Of a stretch of 11,298 nt of DNA, positions 6,013-11,298 are shown in pieces. Under the pieces are notes generated by a model, which saw nothing but the letters and a program-made list of their open reading frames with translations, made no database searches and was not told the origin of the DNA. Every line of letters starts with the position of its first letter. Position 1 is the stretch's first letter. Source of the stretch: Mariniphaga sp. GTDB taxonomy: Bacteria > Bacteroidota > Bacteroidia > Bacteroidales > Prolixibacteraceae. The position numbers and the translations under genes were made by a program. The DNA is taken from the NCBI GenBank assembly GCA_025363795.1, contig JANYLE010000160.1:1-11298 (forward strand), read 5' to 3'.

Positions 6013-8466
6013 ATGATTAAATATATAACCCTGCTAATATGTGCGTTAATACTTTCTTTTTCGAATGTTAGCGGGCAAAAAACAGAAATATCAGGCAAAA
6101 TTTTGGAAGCCGGATCCAATGATCCAATTCCTTATGTCACCATTGTTTTCAAGGGTACCTACACTGGAACAATGTCTGACCTCAATGGAAATTACAATTT
6201 AAGTACCACAAAGCCTACTTCAGTAGTCGAATTCTCAGCCATCGGCTTCAAAAAACAGTCGTTTACGATTAAGTTGAATCAGGTAAACAAGATTGACGTA
6301 GTAATGGAGGAAGAGGTCGTTTCAATAGGTGAAATTTCGGTCCGGCCTGGTGAGAATCCTGCAATTCCGCTCTTTCGAAAGATTATAGATCACAAAAAGG
6401 ACAATAATCCATCTGATTTACCATCCTGGGAAAGCCGGCTTTACACAAAAACGGAGATTGATCTTAAAAACGTGAATGGTTCGCTTCGTAAAATAAAATT
6501 GCTGAAGCAATTCGATTTCGTCTTTAATTATATCGATTCTCTTGAAATTGAAGGGAAGACATTTCTTCCTGTTTTCTTTACTGAAACCATCTCCAATTAT
6601 TTTCATAACAGTATCACGAAAACAAATCGCGAAGAGATTCTTGCGAATAAAGCTTCAGGAATGACCACGGATATGATTACCCAATTTACGGGGAAAATGT
6701 ACGAAGGGGTTAATCCATACGATAACTATGTGATGATTACAGATATTGGTCTGATCTCTCCATTAAACTCACTTGGCCTGCAATTCTATCGTTACTATTT
6801 ATTGGATAGTACGATAGTAGATAATCACAAGATTTATGAAATCTCCTTTAAACCCCGGCTTCCCCAGGAGCCGACTTTCAGAGGCAAGTTCTGGATCGAG
6901 GATCAGAGTTTTGCATTGACCAAGCTTGAGATGCAGTTATCCGAAAAAGCGAATGTCAACTTTCTGAACAACTTTCAGTATAAGGTTGAATTTAAAAAGA
7001 ATGAAGGGCGTTGGGTCCCCCAAAATGAGTTACTGATTGCGGACCTGAATATTAAAAAGGATAAGGATTCGGAAAGTATCGGATTAATGGGCCGCAAGAC
7101 CAATGTTTACCAGGATTTCAAATTTACAGAAGTTCCTTCAGAAGAAATAAAACAAAAGAAAGGAATTGTTGTAAGCAAGGATGCCACAAAAAAAGATGAG
7201 CTTTTCTGGGAATCATCGCGGCCGATCGAATTGCAACGCAGAGAGGCTGGCATTTACAACATGGTTGATTCTATCAAGAATGTCCCGCTTTATAAGACCG
7301 TGGCAGAATACTTGTATATGTTCTATTATGGCTATCGCGATCTTGGGAAAATAGAGGTTGGTCCATATTATTACCTCTTTAGTTCAAATAAGATTGAAGG
7401 TCCAAGAGTCAGGGTGGGAGGTCGTACAACCATGAAATTTAATCCCAACTTTCGTCTCAATGGTTATGGTGCCTACGGATTTACGGATCATGATTTTAAA
7501 TATGGCGGGGGCATCGAATACTATTTCTCGAAAAAGCCCCGTACATTGATCAGTCTGCAGGGGCAGCATGATTATGAGTTGCTGGGCAAAAGTTCTAATG
7601 CCTTGATGTCTGATAATATATTGACATCGGTGCTTAGTAAAAATCCAATTACCAAACTGAATATGATTGATCGGATAGAAGCTACCTTTAACAAGGAGTG
7701 GGTCCTCGGGTTCTCGAATCAACTTTCGGTTACATCTACAAAAATCGCTTCCAGTTTATACGTTCCTTTTACAGATAATCTTGGTAACCAGGTTCCATAT
7801 ATAAGAACCGGAGAGATCAAAATGAATACCCGCTGGACAAAAGGAACAAATATTATTCAGGATGGATTTGAACGGAATACTTTTGGAAATTACGATCCTG
7901 TATTTAATTTTGGCGTAACCGCAGGATTGAAAGGTTTTATGGGTGGCGATTACAATTATCTGAAAGCTGACGCGAACCTTTCTGGTAAAATTGTGTTAAA
8001 TCCCTTTGGGTTCACAACGTATTACCTTCAGGCTGGAAAAATTTGGGGCGATGTCCCGTTCCCCTTGCTAAAAATTCATGAAGGAAACGAAACGTATGCT
8101 TTTGATCCATATGCATTTAATTTGATGGATTACCAGGAATTTGTAAGCGATACTTATCTCAGTCTTTTCCTGGAACATCATTTTCAGGGGTTCTTTCTGA
8201 ATAAAATTCCATTATTCCGGAAGTTGAAATGGAGAGAGGTAGTAGGAGTTCGTTCATTGATTGGGAATTATGATCCGGCCAAACATACAGCATTGGTTTT
8301 CCCGACAGGAATGAAAGGATTGGGAAACACACCGTATACTGAATTCTCTGCCGGAATTGAGAACATTTTCAAGATAATACGGGTTGATGCAGTATGGCGA
8401 TATAATTATAACCAGGATAGGAAAACAAAACTTGGGATCATGTTTTCGTTGCAGTTATCGCTTTAG
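6013..8466 (+). CDS. Outer-membrane DUF5686 protein with carboxypeptidase-regulatory-like domain
   Basis: An 817-residue exported protein of unknown function. Residues 1-21 form a Sec signal peptide (MIKYITLLICALILSFSNVSG, cleavage likely before Gln22). Residues about 24-105 form a beta-sandwich of the carboxypeptidase D regulatory-like type (EISGKILEAG..PIPYVTIVFKGT..GTMSDLNGNYNL..), the N-terminal domain also found on SusC-type proteins. The remainder matches the DUF5686 family: a mixed region to about residue 400, then a long stretch rich in alternating aromatic and polar strands (GPYYYLFSSNKIEGPRVRVGGRT and onward), ending NQDRKTKLGIMFSLQLSL, consistent with an outer-membrane beta-barrel. 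It lacks a TonB-dependent receptor plug and has no SusD partner, so it is not a SusC transporter. ATG 6013 gives a clean signal peptide. The gene stands alone behind tandem predicted promoters. Function remains unknown; the outer-membrane site is inference. Confidence 0.88.
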   Translation: MIKYITLLICALILSFSNVSGQKTEISGKILEAGSNDPIPYVTIVFKGTYTGTMSDLNGNYNLSTTKPTSVVEFSAIGFKKQSFTIKLNQVNKIDVVMEEEVVSIGEISVRPGENPAIPLFRKIIDHKKDNNPSDLPSWESRLYTKTEIDLKNVNGSLRKIKLLKQFDFVFNYIDSLEIEGKTFLPVFFTETISNYFHNSITKTNREEILANKASGMTTDMITQFTGKMYEGVNPYDNYVMITDIGLISPLNSLGLQFYRYYLLDSTIVDNHKIYEISFKPRLPQEPTFRGKFWIEDQSFALTKLEMQLSEKANVNFLNNFQYKVEFKKNEGRWVPQNELLIADLNIKKDKDSESIGLMGRKTNVYQDFKFTEVPSEEIKQKKGIVVSKDATKKDELFWESSRPIELQRREAGIYNMVDSIKNVPLYKTVAEYLYMFYYGYRDLGKIEVGPYYYLFSSNKIEGPRVRVGGRTTMKFNPNFRLNGYGAYGFTDHDFKYGGGIEYYFSKKPRTLISLQGQHDYELLGKSSNALMSDNILTSVLSKNPITKLNMIDRIEATFNKEWVLGFSNQLSVTSTKIASSLYVPFTDNLGNQVPYIRTGEIKMNTRWTKGTNIIQDGFERNTFGNYDPVFNFGVTAGLKGFMGGDYNYLKADANLSGKIVLNPFGFTTYYLQAGKIWGDVPFPLLKIHEGNETYAFDPYAFNLMDYQEFVSDTYLSLFLEHHFQGFFLNKIPLFRKLKWREVVGVRSLIGNYDPAKHTALVFPTGMKGLGNTPYTEFSAGIENIFKIIRVDAVWRYNYNQDRKTKLGIMFSLQLSL

Positions 8467-8496
8467 AGGAATAAAGTAAGATTCCAAGTGTGTGAG

Positions 8497-8530
8497 ATGA
8501 AATTCGTTTCATGCGTTTATAATTTTTTTT
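8497..8530 (+). terminator. Possible terminator after the DUF5686 gene
   Basis: ATGAAA (8497-8502) and TTTCAT (8507-8512) pair around a TTCG tetraloop, followed by a T-rich stretch ending in eight T (8523-8530). The stem is AT-rich and short, and about ten bases separate it from the T run. The rest of the 8467-8665 gap holds a spaced inverted repeat (AATAGCC 8564-8570, GGCTATT 8610-8616) but no gene or clear promoter. Confidence 0.35.
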
Positions 8531-8665
8531 AATGGTCGCATGGGATCGAAGATCAGCGAAGCTAATAGCCAAATAATCATTTTCGGTTTGCGAGAAGTTT
8601 CCGCTCATGGCTATTTCATCTTTAATTTAAATCAGGAATTACGTATAACGTTAATATCATCATAT

Positions 8666-8998
8666 ATGAATAAAGATTTCAAAATCAGCAAGGCTTTTTT
8701 TATCCCAATAGCAATTGTTTTGGTGGCTTTTTCGTTGAGTAGCTGCAAAAAGAATCTTTCGTCTGATTCTCTTTATACGCCTACGGCTGCTGATGTTACT
8801 TCAACGGCTACACTTGCAGACCTGGAGGCGGGTCGTAATTTGTTTATTAGCAAATGCGGTGCCTGTCATTCGCTTTACAGCCCGGATAGCTACTCCGCAG
8901 CATCATGGAAGAGCATTGTCCCTAATATGGCTTCCAGAACAAATCTAACAGCTGCACAAATCACGCAGGTCACCAAATATGTCACAAGGGGCAAATAA
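8666..8998 (+). CDS. Small c-type cytochrome lipoprotein
   Basis: A 110-residue exported protein predicted to carry one covalently bound heme and to transfer electrons in the periplasm. Residues 1-26 are a lipoprotein signal with a hydrophobic core (AFFIPIAIVLVAFSLSS) and lipobox LSSC, so Cys27 would be lipidated. Heme attaches at Cys64-Gly-Ala-Cys67-His68 (CGACH). Met88 in PNMASR is the likely second axial ligand, and the C-terminal helix TAAQITQVTKYV completes a class I-like fold. An in-frame ATG at 8540 would add 42 residues before the signal peptide, so I chose ATG 8666, which starts cleanly at MNKDFKISK. Residues after Cys27 are Lys-Lys-Asn, not the acidic export signal known for surface lipoproteins in some Bacteroidota, so it probably faces the periplasm. 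No oxidase or reductase gene is adjacent, so the redox partner is unknown. Confidence 0.85.
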   Translation: MNKDFKISKAFFIPIAIVLVAFSLSSCKKNLSSDSLYTPTAADVTSTATLADLEAGRNLFISKCGACHSLYSPDSYSAASWKSIVPNMASRTNLTAAQITQVTKYVTRGK

Positions 8999-9011
8999 TT
9001 ATCTTATTAAG

Positions 9012-9028
9012 GAAAAGTTCACCTTTTC
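9012..9028. terminator. Possible bidirectional stem-loop between cytochrome and tadA
   Basis: GAAAAG (9012-9017) and CTTTTC (9023-9028) form a 6-bp stem with a 5-base loop between two convergent genes; the right arm lies inside the last codons of tadA. Its AT-rich symmetric arms could stop transcription from either side, but no long T run follows, so support is weak. Confidence 0.25.
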
Positions 9029-9462
9029 GTTTCAAAGAAGCGTTTCATCAATAGTGCGCATTCATTTTGCAGAATTCCACCCAATAGCACAGTTTTAGGG
9101 TGAAGTGCGGCAGGTGCAAATTTCAGGAATCCGCGTTTTTCATCACTTGCGCCATATACAATCCGATCGATCTGCGACCAGCCTAATGCACCAGCACACA
9201 TGATGCACGGCTCCAACGTAATGTATAAGGTACAGCCTGTCAGGTATTTTCCTCCCAACATATTGGCAGCTGCCGTAATTGCCTGCATTTCAGCGTGAGC
9301 TGTCACGTCATTCAAGGTTTCGGTCAGGTTATGGGCTCTTGTTATAATTTTGTTTTGGCATACCACCAATGCCCCTACGGGAATTTCTCCTTCTGCAAAA
9401 GCTTGTTCTGCCTCGGCCAGGGCTCGCTTCATGAAATATACATCATCAAAAGGGTCTATCAT
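9019..9462 (-). CDS. tadA: tRNA-specific adenosine deaminase (TadA family)
   Basis: Deaminates adenosine 34 of tRNA-Arg(ACG) to inosine, widening codon reading; it acts in the cytoplasm. The 147-residue protein has the full zinc deaminase signature: His56-Ala-Glu58 in TAHAEMQAI, and Cys86 and Cys89 in TLEPCIMCAGA, so the zinc ligands and proton-shuttle Glu58 are present. EIPVGALVV and AHNLTETLNDVTAHAE are typical of TadA rather than cytidine deaminases. The start MIDPFDDVYFMKRAL resembles other Bacteroidota TadA proteins; an internal Met11 is less likely. It is convergent with the cytochrome gene (20 bases between stop codons) and divergent from aspS across the repeat array. A guanine deaminase of the same family cannot be fully excluded, but motif and length favour TadA. 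Confidence 0.92.
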   Translation of the reverse strand: MIDPFDDVYFMKRALAEAEQAFAEGEIPVGALVVCQNKIITRAHNLTETLNDVTAHAEMQAITAAANMLGGKYLTGCTLYITLEPCIMCAGALGWSQIDRIVYGASDEKRGFLKFAPAALHPKTVLLGGILQNECALLMKRFFETKR

Positions 9463-9482
9463 ATTCGCTTTTTTTTCTCTGT

Positions 9483-9490
9483 CAAAAGTA
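9483..9490 (-). promoter_or_regulatory. Predicted tadA -7 element
   Basis: On the minus strand TACTTTTG is a perfect TAnnTTTG box, 20 bases upstream of the tadA ATG, implying a leader of about 15 bases. No TTTG is seen at the expected -33 distance (around 9510-9515). The box ends 30 bases short of the tandem-repeat array, so its upstream region reaches into the first repeat unit. Confidence 0.42.
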
Positions 9491-9520
9491 AACGATATTC
9501 ATTACTTCTGGTATTCTAAA

Positions 9521-9835
9521 TGTCAGTGTCCATTCCACGACTGTCAGTGTCCATCCAACGAATGTCAATGTCCATTCCACGACTGTCAGTGTCCATTCCA
9601 CGACTGTCAATGTCCATTCCACGACTGTCAGTGTCCATTCCACGACTGTCAATGTCCATCCAACGAATGTCAATGTCCATCCAACGAATGTTAATGCTCA
9701 TCCAACGTATGTAAGCATCCATCCAACGTGTGTTAATACTCATCCAACGTATGTAAGCATCCATCCAACGTGTGTTAATGCTCATCCAACGTATGTAAGC
9801 ATCCATCCAACGAATGTTAATGCTCATCCAACGAA
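9521..9835. repeat. 21-bp tandem repeat array, 15 units
   Basis: Fifteen head-to-tail units of exactly 21 bp, without gaps or indels, plus the first five bases of a sixteenth (9836-9840). Read on the plus strand, units 1-8 (9521-9688) begin TGTCARTGTC and end CATYCMACGAM. Units 9-15 (9689-9835) alternate between a form beginning TGTTAATGCT (once TGTTAATACT) and one beginning TGTAAGCATC, all sharing CATCCAACG. Across all units 11 of 21 positions are invariant (TGT, A at 5, CAT at 11-13, C at 15, ACG at 17-19). Identical copies are units 1/4/6, 3/5, 7/8, 9/13 and 10/12. Because 21 is a multiple of 3, several frames stay open through it. However, the ten variable positions fall 4/3/3 over the three codon phases, so coding is unlikely. 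I read it as a non-coding minisatellite or binding-site array. Confidence 0.97.
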
Positions 9836-9981
9836 TGTCAGCACTTGAAATGTGCTCTTTCGATGTCGTGCGATTCGAAATAGTTCCTTGGCTCAAATCG
9901 AATCAGGGGAAGGGTGATTTTAGATTTTCTAATCTTGCCGTAGTTTTGTAATTTTACGCCTTAAACATACAAAGCAATTAA
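9836..9981. other. Spacer between the repeat array and aspS
   Basis: Holds a 5-bp hairpin (AGCAC 9840-9844, GTGCT 9852-9856) and a 7-bp inverted repeat (GATTCGA 9872-9878, TCGAATC 9898-9904; 19-base loop), then the aspS promoter. No convincing ORF or RNA gene was found. With the array and the tadA promoter, this accounts for the 519-base gene-free gap 9463-9981. Confidence 0.5.
9918..9948 (+). promoter_or_regulatory. Predicted aspS promoter (Bacteroidota type)
   Basis: TAGTTTTG at 9941-9948 is a perfect TAnnTTTG box. TTTT at 9918-9921, 19 bases upstream, matches three of four bases of the -33 element. The start would be near 9955, leaving a leader of roughly 27 bases before the ATG at 9982. 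The promoter lies about 80 bases to the right of the repeat array. Confidence 0.5.
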
Positions 9982-11298
9982 ATGTACAGAAATTTTACTT
10001 GCGGTGAGCTGCGACTGACACATATCGGTCAGGAACCTGTTTTGGCTGGCTGGGTTCAGACAGTGCGAAACCTTGGCGCTATGACCTTTATCGATATTCG
10101 TGACCGTTATGGCATCACGCAATTGGTAGCTGATGAAAATACTTCTGCTCAGCTGAAAGAGCAATTCGATAAATTGGGACGTGAATTTGTGATCCAGGTA
10201 AAAGGAGTTGTGAGGGAGCGTTCGAGTAAAAATTTAAAAATTCCTACCGGAGAAATTGAGGTTGATATTAAGGAGTTGACTGTGCTTAATAAAGCCGCAG
10301 TACCTCCGTTCACGATTCAGGATGATACCGATGGCGGAGACGAATTAAGGATGAAATTCAGATACCTTGATCTTAGGCGCGAGACGGTTCGGAAGAATCT
10401 TGAGTTGAGGGCTAAAATGGCACATATTATCCGCAATTATCTCGATGAACTTCAGTTTATTGAGACGGAAACACCTGTCCTGATGAAGTCAACACCTGAA
10501 GGTGCACGTGACTTTGTGGTTCCATCGCGCATGAATCCAAACCAGTTTTATGCACTTCCGCAATCACCCCAGATTTTCAAACAATTGTTGATGGTTGCCG
10601 GATTCGACCGCTATTACCAGATTGTGAAGTGTTTCCGTGATGAAGACCTTCGTGCCGACCGCCAGCCAGAGTTTACGCAAATTGACTGTGAGATGTCGTT
10701 TGTTGAGCAGGAAGATGTACTGAACATGTTTGAAGGTCTTGCCCGTCACATGTTTAAAGAGATTAAGGGGATCGATCCGGGTGAGTTTCCACGCATGACA
10801 TGGGCCGATGCGATGGAGAATTACGGTAACGATAAACCGGATATTCGCTTTGGAATGAAATTCAAAAACCTGACTGAAATTGTCAAAGGCAAAGAATTTA
10901 AAGTGTTTGACGAAGCCGAATACATTGTCGGAATCTGTGCGCCGGGTTGTGGCGAATATACGCGCAAACAACTTGATGCGCTTACCGAATTTGTTAAACG
11001 TCCCCAGGTTGGTGCCAAAGGATTGGTTTATGCCAAAGTAAATGAAGACGGAAGTGTGAAATCTTCGGTCGATAAGTTTTATACGCAGGAAGATCTTGCA
11101 AAATGGGTTGCTATTTTCGGGGCAAAACCCGGCGACTTAATCCTGATCATTTCAGGAGAAAGAATGCGGGCATTGTCCGCGTTGTCGGTACTGCGTCTCG
11201 AAATGGGGAACCAGTGCGGATTAACAGACAAGGAGAATTTCAAGCCACTTTGGGTAATCGATTTCCCGTTGCTTGAATGGGATGCAGACTCAGCTCGT
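9982..11298 (+). CDS. aspS: Aspartate--tRNA ligase, bacterial type (cut by window edge)
   Basis: Charges tRNA-Asp with aspartate in the cytoplasm. The frame is open from ATG 9982 to the last base, giving 439 of the usual roughly 580-590 residues. Order of domains: an OB-fold anticodon-binding domain (about 1-105, GWVQTVRNLGAMTFIDIRDRYG), then the class II core with motif 1 around TETPVLMKSTPEGARDF (162-178), QSPQIFKQLLM (194-204) and motif 2 FRDEDLRADRQPEFTQID (218-235). The bacterial GAD insertion follows (about 290-410), before a return to the catalytic fold at LTDKENFKPLWVIDFPLLEW. Motif 3 with its ATP-binding arginine lies outside the window. Leu31 in RNLG and Lys83 in SSKNLK match, as I recall, residues of discriminating AspRS such as E. 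coli's. MYRNFTCGELRLTHIG is a normal AspRS start. It is divergent from tadA. Confidence 0.96.
   Translation, partial: MYRNFTCGELRLTHIGQEPVLAGWVQTVRNLGAMTFIDIRDRYGITQLVADENTSAQLKEQFDKLGREFVIQVKGVVRERSSKNLKIPTGEIEVDIKELTVLNKAAVPPFTIQDDTDGGDELRMKFRYLDLRRETVRKNLELRAKMAHIIRNYLDELQFIETETPVLMKSTPEGARDFVVPSRMNPNQFYALPQSPQIFKQLLMVAGFDRYYQIVKCFRDEDLRADRQPEFTQIDCEMSFVEQEDVLNMFEGLARHMFKEIKGIDPGEFPRMTWADAMENYGNDKPDIRFGMKFKNLTEIVKGKEFKVFDEAEYIVGICAPGCGEYTRKQLDALTEFVKRPQVGAKGLVYAKVNEDGSVKSSVDKFYTQEDLAKWVAIFGAKPGDLILIISGERMRALSALSVLRLEMGNQCGLTDKENFKPLWVIDFPLLEWDADSAR

Noticed and set aside
8540..8665. Longer start for the cytochrome gene at ATG 8540
   Set aside because: It would place 42 non-family residues before a clear lipoprotein signal peptide, preventing normal export; ATG 8666 is better.
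9482..9673. Minus-strand ORF of WTLTVVE repeats
   Set aside because: Another frame of the same 21-bp repeat; it covers the predicted tadA promoter and has no independent support.
9350..9694. Cys-rich plus-strand ORF with CQCPFHD repeats resembling a metal-binding protein
   Set aside because: Its N-terminal third is antisense to tadA, the rest is the tandem repeat read in one open frame, and it stops when unit 9 introduces TAA. Unit variation shows no codon periodicity.
9521..9835. CRISPR array
   Set aside because: The 21-bp units abut directly with no unique spacers of 25-40 bp, and no cas genes are in the window.
9872..9904. tRNA or tmRNA fragment suggested by the TTCGA/TCGAATC inverted repeat
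   Set aside because: No acceptor stem, D arm, anticodon arm or CCA end could be fitted around it; only a 7-bp inverted repeat remains.
10564..11018. Minus-strand ORFs opposite aspS
   Set aside because: Fully antisense to class II synthetase motifs in the plus frame; no plausible start context or family match.

Overview
The window reads as ordinary chromosome of a member of the Bacteroidota, probably in or near the Bacteroidales/Marinilabiliales; the lower rank is inference. Three things support this. Several genes are preceded by the Bacteroidota-type -7 element TAnnTTTG. The gene order acpP-fabF-rnc is typical of the phylum. There is also a large outer-membrane protein combining a carboxypeptidase-regulatory-like domain with DUF5686, a phylum-typical architecture. 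Shine-Dalgarno sequences are mostly absent, as expected there.

Layout. Bases 1-1624 (minus strand) hold a fatty-acid synthesis unit: acpP, fabF and the first 31 codons of rnc, which runs off the left edge. Its promoter and a strong leader hairpin lie in the divergent gap before purN. Bases 1834-4320 (plus strand) hold a compact housekeeping cluster: purN (purine synthesis), an LD-carboxypeptidase (murein recycling), a YraN-family nuclease-like protein, an MmcQ/YjbR protein and a small S4 RNA-binding protein. A stand-alone sugar porter follows (4461-5786), then a promoter-rich gap and the 817-residue DUF5686 protein (6013-8466). Next is a small c-type cytochrome lipoprotein (8666-8998), convergent with tadA (minus strand, 9019-9462). 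The window ends inside aspS (from 9982, open at the right edge).

The most unusual segment is the 519-bp gap between the divergent genes tadA and aspS. It is dominated by 15 head-to-tail copies of a 21-bp unit (9521-9835), split into two sequence subfamilies, each with traces of 42-bp dimer organisation. Variation among units shows no three-base periodicity, so I read the array as non-coding despite long open frames through it. The unit length equals about two turns of B-DNA, so every copy would present the same helical face. The array sits about 30 bp from the predicted tadA promoter and about 80 bp from the predicted aspS promoter. I see no CRISPR, phage, transposase, rRNA or complete tRNA gene. 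Apart from the array, the region is core metabolism and envelope function rather than a new multi-gene system.
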